DNA of 64,000 nucleotides from Streptosporangium roseum DSM 43021 (GTDB lineage: Bacteria; Actinomycetota; Actinomycetes; Streptosporangiales; Streptosporangiaceae). Both the position numbers and the translations under genes were made by a program. Below the pieces are notes generated by a model. It made no database searches. It was given only the letters and a program-made list of their open reading frames with translations, and was not told the DNA's origin. Of this stretch, positions 30,559 to 38,985 are shown in pieces. The stretch lies in NCBI RefSeq assembly GCF_000024865.1, contig NC_013595.1:5890001-5954000 (forward strand), given 5' to 3'. How positions within the stretch are numbered: position 1 is the first letter of the stretch; every line of letters begins with the position of its first letter.

Positions 30559-30704
30559 CCGCTGACCGCCGGCCGCCGGCCGCCGCGGACGTCACCGCCT
30601 CCCCGTCCCGCGGCGCCCCGGCCACAGGGCCCGGAGCCGAGATCCGGGAACCTGCGGCCGGGGTCCGGATCCGGCCCTTCGCGGCCTCGATCCGGGAGTC
30701 CGTC

Positions 30705-31283
30705 CTACTCGGGGACGCCGGATTTCGTGTGCAGGTAGAGGTCGCGCAGCAGGCATACCTCGGACAGGTGGTGGATCAGCTCGCGGTGGATGTGCAGCAC
30801 CAGATCGGCCATGGGCGCCTCGGGGAAGGGCTCCTTCTCCCCGATCGGGACCCTGAGCGCGGCCTCGCCGAGGCCGCGCACCCCGGCCGTCCAGACGTCG
30901 AGCTGGGCTTCGAGCTGGTCGAGCGCGGTGGCCGCGCCGCCGGCGTACTCCCAGGTCTCGTACGACGCCGCCGGCGCGCCGAAGTGCGCCGCGTTGCGCG
31001 CGGCGAGCACGCCGACGATGACGTGACCGAGGCGCCAGGCGATCGTGGTGAAGGCCGCCGGGACCGGCTCGGGGAAGGCGTAGTCCACCGTGAAGTCCCC
31101 GGCACCGAGCTGTACGGGCGCCGTCGAGCTGCCGCGCGGCCGCACGCTCCAGGCATCCGGCACCGGCGACCAGAAGTACTCGTCGTCGGTGAGGCCGTCG
31201 AGCCGGGCTCGGAGCTGATGGTTCCAGTGGAACTCCCACTGCTCGCGCAGTGTCCGGTTCCAGTCGAGTTCGTCTGCGTCCAT
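30705..31283 (-). CDS. DinB-superfamily protein
   Basis: A 192-residue four-helix protein of the DinB/MDMPI-like superfamily. WNRTLREQWEFHWNHQLRARLDGLTDDEYFWSPVPDAWSVRPR, TTIAWRLGHVIVGVLAARNAAHFG and the C-terminal HIHRELIHHLSEVCLLRDLY supply the histidines expected for the metal site. It is divergent from a WYL regulator across a palindromic operator (31303-31325). DinB/WYL pairs are frequent in actinobacteria. The enzymatic role is unknown, possibly thiol-dependent. Confidence 0.85.
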   Translation of the reverse strand: MDADELDWNRTLREQWEFHWNHQLRARLDGLTDDEYFWSPVPDAWSVRPRGSSTAPVQLGAGDFTVDYAFPEPVPAAFTTIAWRLGHVIVGVLAARNAAHFGAPAASYETWEYAGGAATALDQLEAQLDVWTAGVRGLGEAALRVPIGEKEPFPEAPMADLVLHIHRELIHHLSEVCLLRDLYLHTKSGVPE

Positions 31284-31302
31284 GGAGCCACCCTGACACC
31301 CC

Positions 31303-31325
31303 TAGCGGACAGAATCGGTCCGCTA
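31303..31325. promoter_or_regulatory. Inverted-repeat operator between DinB and WYL genes
   Basis: TAGCGGAC (31303-31310) and GTCCGCTA (31318-31325) are perfect 8-bp arms separated by 7 bases, two-thirds of the way between the divergent starts at 31283 and 31346. It probably binds the WYL regulator and controls both genes. Confidence 0.75.
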
Positions 31326-31345
31326 TTCTGGGCGGGGTGGGCGAC

Positions 31346-32344
31346 ATGGCCGTGGCAGGCGGTGACGAGCGGGGCACGACGGAGCGGGTGCTCACCCTGC
31401 TCGGGCTGCTACAGCAGCGCCAGGTCTGGACCGGCCCCGAGCTCGCCGACCGGCTCGGGGTCACGCCGCGCACGGTACGGCGTGATGTCGAGCGGCTGCG
31501 CACGCTCGGCTATCCGGTGCATGCCAGCCAGGGTGTCGGCGGCGGCTACCAGCTCGGCCCGGGGCAGGACCTGCCGCCACTGCTCCTCGACGACGAGGAG
31601 GCGATCGCCACCGTGGTCTCGCTGCTCGCCGGCGCGGGTGGCGCGGTCACCGGCGCCGGCGACGCCGCACTCCGGGCGCTGACCAAGCTCGACCGGGTGC
31701 TGCCCACCCGGCTGCGGCACGAGGTGCGCGCGCTCTCCGGCTCGGTGGAGTCCTTCGGCGGAGGCCGCACGCCGGTCGACCCCGAGGTGCTCATGACGCT
31801 GGCAAGAGTCTGCCGCGACGAGGTCGAGGCCGGCTTCGGCTATCCGTCCGGGAGCGAGGTGCGACGGCGGCGGGTCGAGCCCTACCGCCTGGTCGCCTCC
31901 GAGCGGCGCTGGTACCTCCTCGCCTACGACCTCGATCGCGACGACTGGCGCAGCTTCCGCGTCGACCGGATGACCGATGTGTCCGCACGGACCTGGCGCT
32001 TCAGCCCTCGCGCGGCGCCCGACGCGGCGCCGTACGTGCAGGAGGGTGTGGCGAGTCGGGTCTACCCGCACCAGGCGCGCTTCCTGGTGCACGCGCCGGC
32101 CGACACGGTGCGCGCGCAGATTCCGGCGTCGGCGGCCGTCGTACGGCGGCGAGGGAGCGAGCTCTGCGAGGTGCTCAGTGGCGCCGGCAGCCTCGACTTC
32201 GTGCTCATGCACGTGCTCATGCTGGGGCACGACTTCGAGGTGCTCGACCCTCCGGAGCTCGGGAGGCGCTGTCGCGCGCTGGCGGAGAGGCTGCTGTCGG
32301 CCGGTGCGGCGATCCCACCGGTGCCGGACGTGGAGGAGTCATGA
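31346..32344 (+). CDS. WYL-domain transcriptional regulator (YafY type)
   Basis: About 332 residues. HTH_11: TTERVLTLLGLLQQRQVWTGPELADRLGVTPRTVRRDVERL. WYL: YRLVASERRWYLLAYDLDRDDWRSFRVDRM, with FGYPSGSEVRRRRVEP before it; a WCX domain follows. ATG 31346 is chosen (GGGG upstream, good family alignment) although GTG 31337 is in frame. Its stop overlaps a truncated sigma-factor gene by ATGA. It most likely represses itself and the divergent DinB gene. Confidence 0.9.
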   Translation: MAVAGGDERGTTERVLTLLGLLQQRQVWTGPELADRLGVTPRTVRRDVERLRTLGYPVHASQGVGGGYQLGPGQDLPPLLLDDEEAIATVVSLLAGAGGAVTGAGDAALRALTKLDRVLPTRLRHEVRALSGSVESFGGGRTPVDPEVLMTLARVCRDEVEAGFGYPSGSEVRRRRVEPYRLVASERRWYLLAYDLDRDDWRSFRVDRMTDVSARTWRFSPRAAPDAAPYVQEGVASRVYPHQARFLVHAPADTVRAQIPASAAVVRRRGSELCEVLSGAGSLDFVLMHVLMLGHDFEVLDPPELGRRCRALAERLLSAGAAIPPVPDVEES

Positions 32345-32485
32345 GCCGCGACCACGCCGGCGCCGGGGAGCGCCTGCGCTGCCTGCATGCCGAGCACGCC
32401 GACCCGATCCTCGGCTCCGCCGTATGCCGGGCCGACCAGGCCGGCGACGCCGCGGACCTCGTCGCGGAGACCTCCCTGGTGGATC
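32341..32485 (+). pseudogene. Truncated ECF sigma-factor gene (region 2 only)
   Basis: From ATG 32341, overlapping the WYL stop, the frame encodes LRCLHAEHADPILGSAVCRA followed by DQAGDAADLVAETSLV, which matches the start of sigma-70 region 2 in actinobacterial ECF factors (normally continuing as ...TFLVAWRRL). Homology ends near 32480 and the frame then passes antisense through the neighbouring leftward gene. No region 4 is present, so this is a remnant. Confidence 0.6.
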
Positions 32486-33484
32486 TCACCCGGCTTCGAG
32501 CGGGTCCCAGCCGTGGGCGTAGCGCAGCAGGGAGCCGGCGAGATCCTCGTTGTCGGCGGCCCACACGTCGTCGAACAGGAACCACTGCTGGTGGCCGAAG
32601 AAGTCGTTCATGTGGATCGACATCTGGGCCAGGTGGCGGGAGTGCCGGATGAGGGTCCGGTCCGGATCCCGGCCCTGCTCCAGCCCGGCGGTCTCCAGCG
32701 CCCGCATGGAGCTCTCGTGCAGGGAACGGTGATCCCCGATGAGGGTCTGTTCCATGTCCGGCCACCGGTTGCAGCGGCTCAACGCCGGCCCGATCCCGTC
32801 GTCGCCGGGGGCCGTCAGCGCGCGCAGCACCAGCAGCTCTCCTGGCCAGTCGCCTCCGCGGGGTTCGAGCTCCCGCAGGTGGGCCGCGAGCTCCGGCAGC
32901 CGGACCCCCGGAAAGGATCGCGGGACCAGCCAGCCGATGCTCTCGCTGTCACAGAACGTCAGCAGGACCGCATAGGTGACGCCCTCTCCCCCGGGCCGGG
33001 CCGGCGCGAGCTCCTCGACCGGGACCGGCGGGACGAACGGGCCCGCCGCCCCGCCGATGGTCTCGGGCAGCGGCCAGCCGTCGTGCACCAGGTAGGCCAG
33101 GCGGTCCGCCCGGGTCTTCACCAGGAAGTCGTCGAGGAAGAAATACGCGAGCTCGACCTCGTCGTCGTCGGTCAGCACCCGGACGCTCAACCCGTCCGCC
33201 TGCACCTCTCCCTCGACGTAGAGATGCCGCTGCAGGAGGTCACGGAGCTCCTGCCAGGTGCCGGGGGCCGCGAGCCCGTCCCGGCGGGCGGCGTCGAAGA
33301 TCGTGCCGAACCCGTAGACGGGCCCGCCGAGCTCGGCCGCGATCCACGCGTCGGTGTCGTGGCCCTCCTCCACCACGGCCACCCAGCCGCGGCGGAACCA
33401 GTCGAGCACCGTGGCGTCGGGAAGGTGGCGGACCCGCTTGCCGAACGGGCCCTCGTAATGACTGCGGTAGACAAAGAGGGTCAT
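32486..33484 (-). CDS. Conserved-looking protein of unknown function
   Basis: A 332-residue soluble protein, beginning MTLFVYRSHYEGPFGKRVRH. No signal peptide, membrane helix or catalytic motif that I recognise. Acidic and tryptophan-rich, with a segment ELAYFFLDDFLVKTRADRLAYLVHDGWPLP in the middle and SIHMNDFFGHQQWFLFDDVWAADNEDLAGSLLRYA at the end. Third-position GC is strongly biased along its whole length and the start has a clean context, so it is a real gene. Its 3' end abuts the truncated sigma fragment. Confidence 0.75.
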   Translation of the reverse strand: MTLFVYRSHYEGPFGKRVRHLPDATVLDWFRRGWVAVVEEGHDTDAWIAAELGGPVYGFGTIFDAARRDGLAAPGTWQELRDLLQRHLYVEGEVQADGLSVRVLTDDDEVELAYFFLDDFLVKTRADRLAYLVHDGWPLPETIGGAAGPFVPPVPVEELAPARPGGEGVTYAVLLTFCDSESIGWLVPRSFPGVRLPELAAHLRELEPRGGDWPGELLVLRALTAPGDDGIGPALSRCNRWPDMEQTLIGDHRSLHESSMRALETAGLEQGRDPDRTLIRHSRHLAQMSIHMNDFFGHQQWFLFDDVWAADNEDLAGSLLRYAHGWDPLEAG

Positions 33485-33667
33485 GCCCTCAAGATTCCAG
33501 AGGCCCCCGACAATTCCCGGACGGCCACGTGACGGAGGCCGCCGTACCCGCCGAGGCCCCGGCGGCGGGTACGGCGGGCGGCCCTGACAGGGCTCCTGGC
33601 GCGGGCTCCCATTTTTTGGGGGGTGACGTCGTCCGGATCGTGCGAGCGGCGCGGCGGCGCAGACCGA

Positions 33668-35206
33668 TCAGGACGTGCGGAGCCACACGGCGGTGTCGGA
33701 GGGGAGCTCACCGGCGTCGAGGGGACCGCTGGCCAGCAGGACGGCGTCGTGGGACGGCAGTGCCACCGGCTCGGGACCGAGGTTGACCACGCAGGTGAGG
33801 CCGGTCTCGCGGGTGAAGGCCAGCACGTCGTCCCCGGCGTCGAGCCAGGTCAGGGCGCCGTCGCCGAGTTCCTCGCGGCGGATGCGCAGGGCGGCGCGGT
33901 AGAGGTTGAGCATCGAGCCCAGATCCGCTCGCTGTGCCTCGACGGTGACCTTCCTCCACGCCTCCGGCTGCGGCAGCCACGAGGTCCCCGTGCCGAAGCC
34001 GAACGGCGCCTCCTCTCCCGACCAGGGCAGGGGCACGCGGCAGCCGTCCCTGCCGGCGACGGTGTGTCCCGAACGGTGCCACATCGGGTCCTGGCGGAGC
34101 TCGCCGGGGATGTCCTCGACCTCGGGGAGGCCGAGCTCCTCACCCTGGTAGACGTAGACGCTGCCGGGCAGCGCCATGGCCAGCAGCGCCGCCGCCCTGG
34201 CCCGGCGGTGGCCGAGTTCGAGGTCGGAGGGCGCCCCGTCCCTGCGGTCGCCGTTGTCCCAGGAGGTGTCGGCCCTGCCGTACCGCGTGACCGGGCGGGC
34301 GACGTCGTGGTTGGACAGCACCCAGGTCGCCGGAGCGCCGAGCGGCCCGTGCGTGGCCAGGGTCTGCCGGATCGACTCACGCAGCGCCGCCGGGCTCCAG
34401 GGGCTGCCCAGGAAGTCGAAGTTGAAGGCGGTGTGCAGCTCGTCGGGGCGCAGGTAGCGGGCGAAGCGCTCCTGGTCGGGGAACCAGACCTCGCCGATCA
34501 GCAGCCGCTCGTCGTACTCGTCGGACAGCCGCCGCCAGCTCCGGTAGACGTCGTGCACCTCGGCGAGATCGGTGTAGCCGTCGGGGTCGCCGCCGTCGAA
34601 GTCCTTGACCAGCACGGCGGCCGAGTCGATGCGGATGCCGTCGATGCCGCGGTCGAACCAGAACCGCAGCACGTCGTGGAACTCCTGGTGCACCTCCGGG
34701 CTGGTCCAGTTGAAGTCGGGCTGCTCGGGCGCGAACAGGTGCAGGTACCACTGCCCGTCGGGGACCTGCGTCCAGGCCGGGCCTCCGAAGATGGACTTCC
34801 AGTCGTTGGGCTCGTCCTTGAACCAGAACCGCTCCCTGGCCGCCGACCCCGGTCCGGCGGCCAGCGCCTCCCGGAACCAGGCGCTCTGGTCGGAGCTGTG
34901 GTTGGGCACCACGTCGATGATGATGCGGATGCCCAGCTCGTGGGCTTCCTCGATGAACTTCTCCGCCTCGGCGAGGGTGCCGAAGGACGGTTCGATGTCG
35001 CGGTAGTCGGCCACGTCATAGCCGCCGTCGGCCATCGGCGAGGGATACCAGGGGTTGAGCCAGATCGCGTCGACTCCCAGGTCGGAGAGGTACGGCAGGC
35101 GCGCGCGGAGACCCGTGAGGTCGCCGACGCCGTCGCCGTTGCCGTCGGCGAAACTCCGGAGGTAGACCTGGTAGATCGCGGCTCCCCGCCACCACGTTTC
35201 AGACAT
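33668..35206 (-). CDS. aglA: GH13 alpha-glucosidase / alpha-amylase family enzyme
   Basis: A 512-residue glycoside hydrolase family 13 enzyme. The catalytic nucleophile is Asp194 (GIRIDSAAV), the acid/base Glu239 (LLIGEVWF) and the transition-state Asp301 (VLSNHDVARP). Also present are DVVPNHSSD and WWRGAAIYQVYLRSF at the N-terminus. No signal peptide, so it hydrolyses imported maltose, trehalose or other alpha-glucosides in the cytoplasm. It is the last gene of the leftward import operon (binding protein, two permeases, this enzyme), 39 bases after the second permease. The symbol follows the agl operon arrangement; the precise sugar is not determined. Confidence 0.9.
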   Translation of the reverse strand: MSETWWRGAAIYQVYLRSFADGNGDGVGDLTGLRARLPYLSDLGVDAIWLNPWYPSPMADGGYDVADYRDIEPSFGTLAEAEKFIEEAHELGIRIIIDVVPNHSSDQSAWFREALAAGPGSAARERFWFKDEPNDWKSIFGGPAWTQVPDGQWYLHLFAPEQPDFNWTSPEVHQEFHDVLRFWFDRGIDGIRIDSAAVLVKDFDGGDPDGYTDLAEVHDVYRSWRRLSDEYDERLLIGEVWFPDQERFARYLRPDELHTAFNFDFLGSPWSPAALRESIRQTLATHGPLGAPATWVLSNHDVARPVTRYGRADTSWDNGDRRDGAPSDLELGHRRARAAALLAMALPGSVYVYQGEELGLPEVEDIPGELRQDPMWHRSGHTVAGRDGCRVPLPWSGEEAPFGFGTGTSWLPQPEAWRKVTVEAQRADLGSMLNLYRAALRIRREELGDGALTWLDAGDDVLAFTRETGLTCVVNLGPEPVALPSHDAVLLASGPLDAGELPSDTAVWLRTS

Positions 35207-35245
35207 GCTGGGACAACTCCTTGCGGTTGAAGATGGGTGACGAGG

Positions 35246-36229
35246 TCAGCCCTTGAGGCTGCCGGCGGTCAGACCGGCCATGATGCTGCGCTGGAAGACG
35301 AAGAAGACGATGATGGCCGGAAGACTCGCGATCACCAGCGCCGCGATGAGGACGTTCTGCGGCATCTGGGCCGAGAGGGAGGCGATGCCCACGCTGATGG
35401 ACATGTTCTCGCTGTCCGGCAGCACGAGCAGCGGCCAGACGAAGTCCTTCCAGCAGGTGACCACCGAGAGGATGGACACCACGCCGATGATCGGCCGGGA
35501 GACCGGCAGCACGATCGACCACAGGATCCGCACCGGGGAGGCGCCGTCGATCTGGGCCGCCTCCAGCAGCTCCCTGGGGATCGAGTCGAAGAACCGCTTG
35601 AGCAGGAAGATGTAGAACCCGTTGGCCGCCGCGGGGAGCCAGATCGCCCACGGCGTGTTCAGCAGGTCCCAGCCGAGGATCGGCAGATCCTTGACCGTCA
35701 GATAGGCGGGCAGCAGGATGACCATCGGCGGGATCATCAGCGTGGCCAGCATCATGCCCAGCACCAGGTTGCCCAGCACCGGCCGCAGCTTGGACAGCGC
35801 GTAGGCCGCCGTGACGTCGACGGCCAGTGTGAACAGCAGGGCTCCGCCGGCGTACAGGAGCGTGTTGCCGAGGAACTCGCCCAGGTTGAGCTGCTCCCAC
35901 GCCTCGGCGTACACCGCGAAGTCGAGCGACTCGGGGAAGAAGCTGGGCGGCATCTGGGCGAGTTCCCCGGGCGACCTCAGCGCGCCGGTGACCATCCAGT
36001 AGAGCGGGAACACGAAGGCCGCGGTGAAGCCCACCACGACCGTGACCAGCACGATCCAGTAGATCACCCGTCCCCGGGGGGTCTTCAGCGTGTGCGGGGA
36101 GACCACACCGCGAAACTGCGGCGCGGCCTCCTTTCGGCGCCTGCGCGTGCCGCGCCCGGCCTTGACGGGGGCGGAGTCCGGCCGCCGGGAGGGAGCCGGG
36201 GGGCTCGGCTGAACGGTGACGTTCGACAT
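35246..36229 (-). CDS. Carbohydrate ABC transporter permease 2 (MalG/AglG type)
   Basis: A 327-residue inner-membrane permease. The cytoplasmic EAA loop is EAAQIDGASPVRILWSIVLP, which contacts the ATPase. Six hydrophobic helices follow a long polar N-terminus (about 1-45). Family CUT1, MalG branch. Sixteen bases downstream of permease 1. No ATPase gene is in the operon, so a shared MsiK-type ATPase encoded elsewhere is likely, as in other actinomycetes. Confidence 0.92.
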   Translation of the reverse strand: MSNVTVQPSPPAPSRRPDSAPVKAGRGTRRRRKEAAPQFRGVVSPHTLKTPRGRVIYWIVLVTVVVGFTAAFVFPLYWMVTGALRSPGELAQMPPSFFPESLDFAVYAEAWEQLNLGEFLGNTLLYAGGALLFTLAVDVTAAYALSKLRPVLGNLVLGMMLATLMIPPMVILLPAYLTVKDLPILGWDLLNTPWAIWLPAAANGFYIFLLKRFFDSIPRELLEAAQIDGASPVRILWSIVLPVSRPIIGVVSILSVVTCWKDFVWPLLVLPDSENMSISVGIASLSAQMPQNVLIAALVIASLPAIIVFFVFQRSIMAGLTAGSLKG

Positions 36230-36245
36230 GGGTGCTACTGCCTCC

Positions 36246-37163
36246 CTAGCTCTGGTTGTCCCGCGAGATACGCAGGTAGAAGGCGGAGAACACCATCAGC
36301 ACGAGCATGAGCATGAGCCCCAGCGCGCCACCGGCGCCGAAGTCCCCGAAGTTGAACGCGTACTGGTACATCAGGTAGGCGATGGTCAGCGTCGCGTTCT
36401 CCGGGCCACCGCCGGTCAGCAGGTACGGCTCGATGAAGACCTGCATGGTGGCGACGATCTGCAGCAGCAGCATCACCATCAGGATCAGCTTGGTCTGCGG
36501 GATCGTGACATGCCAGACCCGCTTGAAGAGCCCGGCCCCGTCCAGCTCGGCCGCCTCGTACAGCTCGCCCGGGATGCTCTGCAGCGCCGCGAGGTAAATC
36601 AGGGTCCCGGTGCCCAGGTTCATCCACGTGGAGACGATGACCAGGGACAACAGGGCGGTGTCGGTGGAGTCCAGCCAGCTCAGCGCCGGGATGTTCACCA
36701 GGTCCAGGATCTGGTTGAACAGGCCGGGGCCCGGGTCGTAGAACCACTTGAACAGCAGCACTCCGACGGCCGGCGGCAGCATCACCGGCAGGTACACCAC
36801 GAACCTGAGATATGCCTTCGCGTGCCGCAGCTCGTTGAGGACGATCGCCGCCGCGAACGGCACGAAATACCCGAAGACGAGCGCCAGGCCGGTGAACGCG
36901 GCGGTGTTGATCCAGGCGTCGGCGAAGGCCGCGTCGTCGATCACCGTGCCGAAGTTCTCCAGCCCCACCCAGGTGGGCTCGTCGACGAAGTTCGTCTGCT
37001 GGAAGCTGAGCAGGATCTCCCGCACCATCGGGTACCAGGAGAAGAACGCGAAGCAGATCAGCGCCCCGCAGAGGAAGCCGTACGCCGTCAGGTTGCGCCG
37101 TACGCCGCGCCGGAACCTCCCCGGTGTTCGGTGCCGTGATCCCTTCACGGTCATTGTGGTCAT
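36246..37163 (-). CDS. Carbohydrate ABC transporter permease 1 (MalF/AglF type)
   Basis: A 305-residue membrane protein with six or so helices, including the MalF-type EAA loop EAAELDGAGLFKRVWHVTIP. ATG 37163 has AAGGAG at a good distance; the open frame beyond to 37334 crosses the hairpin and is not protein-like. It pairs with permease 2 to form the translocation pore for the binding protein's alpha-glucoside. Confidence 0.92.
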   Translation of the reverse strand: MTTMTVKGSRHRTPGRFRRGVRRNLTAYGFLCGALICFAFFSWYPMVREILLSFQQTNFVDEPTWVGLENFGTVIDDAAFADAWINTAAFTGLALVFGYFVPFAAAIVLNELRHAKAYLRFVVYLPVMLPPAVGVLLFKWFYDPGPGLFNQILDLVNIPALSWLDSTDTALLSLVIVSTWMNLGTGTLIYLAALQSIPGELYEAAELDGAGLFKRVWHVTIPQTKLILMVMLLLQIVATMQVFIEPYLLTGGGPENATLTIAYLMYQYAFNFGDFGAGGALGLMLMLVLMVFSAFYLRISRDNQS

Positions 37164-37249
37164 CGAATCTCCTTGAGCGTGGATACCCCCGCCCTCGCGG
37201 GGGAGCAGACGCGGCGCGGCGGCGCGCGATCGATCTCGACGTGACTGGC

Positions 37250-37277
37250 GGGGTGCCGGCCCACTGGCCGGCACCCC
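37250..37277 (-). terminator. Intra-operon hairpin after the binding-protein gene
   Basis: GGGGTGCCGGCC (37250-37261) and GGCCGGCACCCC (37266-37277) are perfect 12-bp arms with loop CACT, between the binding-protein stop and permease 1. Such stems commonly stop part of the transcripts or protect the upstream mRNA, giving excess binding protein. Confidence 0.75.
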
Positions 37278-37290
37278 GGGTGTCAGAGGA

Positions 37291-38664
37291 TCAGCTGGAC
37301 TTGGCCAGCACCTTGTTGGCCTTCGCCTCGGCATCGGCGAGCAGCTGGTCGATGTCGGCGTCCTGCCTGGTCAGCACCGCCGACATGGCCACGTCGAGGA
37401 TGGCGTAGAGCTCCTGCGCCTTCGGCGGTTCGATCTTGTTCTGGATCGTGGTGGAGGCCTCCGCGTAGGGGGCGAAGTGCTCCACCGGCACGGTGGCGAA
37501 CTTCTTGCGCGTCTCGACGATCTGCTTGCCGGGGGCGGTGTCGCCGTACAGGTCCGGGGTGGGGAGGCCGACCGGCCGGCCCTGGCTCTTGTTCCGCTCG
37601 TAGTTGAACTGTCCCTGGTCGGGGGTCAGCTCGTGGTATTCCAGCCAGAGGAGCCCGGCCTTGATCTGCTCGGGCGTCGCCTTGGGGTTGAACATGTAGC
37701 CGTCGCCGCCGCTGAGCGAGGACTTGGCCTCCGGCAGCGCCGTCACGCCGTAGTCGTCGAACTTGCCCTTGAAGTCGTTGTTGACCGACTGGACGACGTC
37801 GGGGGCGCCGATCATCATGCCGAGTTTGCCGCCGCCCATCATGCGCATCAGGTCCTCCCACTGCAGGAGCTGCTTGGCACCCATGCTGTTGTCGGTCCAG
37901 CGCATCTTCTTGAGGTTCTCCAGGACGGCCTTGCCCTCGGGGCTGTTGAAGGCGGCCGTCTTGCCGTCGGGGCCGACCATCTCGCCGCCGCGGCCGTAGA
38001 GGGAGGCGGTGAAGTGCCAGCCGCCGGTGTTGCCCGCGCTGTACTCGCCGAATCCGACGTGACCGGGACCGAGCCCGGCGATCTTCTTGGCCGCCTCCTG
38101 CACCTCGGTCCAGGTCTTGGGCGGGCTGTCGGGGTCCAGGCCGGCCTGGGTGAACAGCTTGCGGTTGTAGACCAGGCCCGTGGAGTAGTTGGTCCTGGGC
38201 AGGCCGTAGGTCTTGTCACCGTTCTTGAAGACGCTCATGACGTCGGGCCGCAGGTCGCCCAGCTTGGTGACGCTGCCGACGTAGGGGCTGATGTCGGCCG
38301 CCTGACCGGCCGCGACGATCTTCTGGACGTCGGTGAAGTAGACGTAGAAGACGTCCTCCATCGTGCCGCCGGCCAGCTTGGCCTGGAAGGTGTCCGGGTT
38401 GATGCAGGGGAAGGCGTCCTTGCTCTTGATCGTGATGTTGGGGTGCAGCTTCTGGAACGCGGCGACGTCCTCGTCCCACGCCGTGCGCTCAAGCGGGTTG
38501 CTCTTGGGGGGCTGGCAGCCCACGGTGATCGTGACCGGGGCGTCGGCGGCCGCGGTGCCCGGCTTGGTGTCAGCGGGCTTGGCTGCGCCGTTGTCACTGC
38601 CGCAACCTGCGGCGGTGAGGACGATGCCCGCGGCGAGCAGCATCGAGAGGTTGCGGGGTTTCAT
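37291..38664 (-). CDS. Extracellular sugar-binding lipoprotein of ABC transporter (SBP family 1)
   Basis: A 457-residue lipoprotein. Signal peptide MKPRNLSMLLAAGIVLTAAGC with lipobox LTAAGC (Cys21). The mature part shows VTITVGCQPPKSNPLERTAWDEDVAAFQKLHPNITI and TWTEVQEAAKKIAGLG, typical of the MalE-like family 1 binding proteins. It is the first gene of the agl-type operon and is preceded by its own promoter (TTGCTA at 38723-38718, 17 bp, TATGTT at 38700-38695) and an AAGGAG site. It captures the sugar at the outer face of the membrane. Confidence 0.92.
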   Translation of the reverse strand: MKPRNLSMLLAAGIVLTAAGCGSDNGAAKPADTKPGTAAADAPVTITVGCQPPKSNPLERTAWDEDVAAFQKLHPNITIKSKDAFPCINPDTFQAKLAGGTMEDVFYVYFTDVQKIVAAGQAADISPYVGSVTKLGDLRPDVMSVFKNGDKTYGLPRTNYSTGLVYNRKLFTQAGLDPDSPPKTWTEVQEAAKKIAGLGPGHVGFGEYSAGNTGGWHFTASLYGRGGEMVGPDGKTAAFNSPEGKAVLENLKKMRWTDNSMGAKQLLQWEDLMRMMGGGKLGMMIGAPDVVQSVNNDFKGKFDDYGVTALPEAKSSLSGGDGYMFNPKATPEQIKAGLLWLEYHELTPDQGQFNYERNKSQGRPVGLPTPDLYGDTAPGKQIVETRKKFATVPVEHFAPYAEASTTIQNKIEPPKAQELYAILDVAMSAVLTRQDADIDQLLADAEAKANKVLAKSS

Positions 38665-38985
38665 AGGGGACTCCTTGGCGGGTCGGTTGCGAGAAACATA
38701 TAGAGGCGTGCAGGAGCTAGCAAGAGTCCGTCATACATGATGCAAAAAAGTGACAGTGAGCTAGCCGCCATCGCACCGCAACGCCCTTGCAACGCCGGGG
38801 GAACAGGATGGACCTGCGACAACGCGCCCGGCGCCACCGGATCGACCGATCGCTTGCATGCCGCTGCACGACGACAGCATCGTTTTGTCGCGGCTTTTAG
38901 CCGGGAGAACGTCGGAAACGCGGGTGACACGCGGGAACCGTCAGGTGCCGGCACCGGCGGGCGGTGGCGCCGGGCGCCGCCGCCT
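38665..38985. promoter_or_regulatory. Operon promoter and LacI operator candidates
   Basis: Leftward promoter TTGCTA-17-TATGTT with a start about 24 bases before the binding-protein ATG. TTGC/TGCA motifs cluster here: TTGCTAGCTCCTGCA over the -35, TTTTTTGCATC (reverse of 38741-38751), CCTTGCAAC and GCTTGCATGC further upstream. Similar motifs recur before the LacI gene. Confidence 0.55.
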
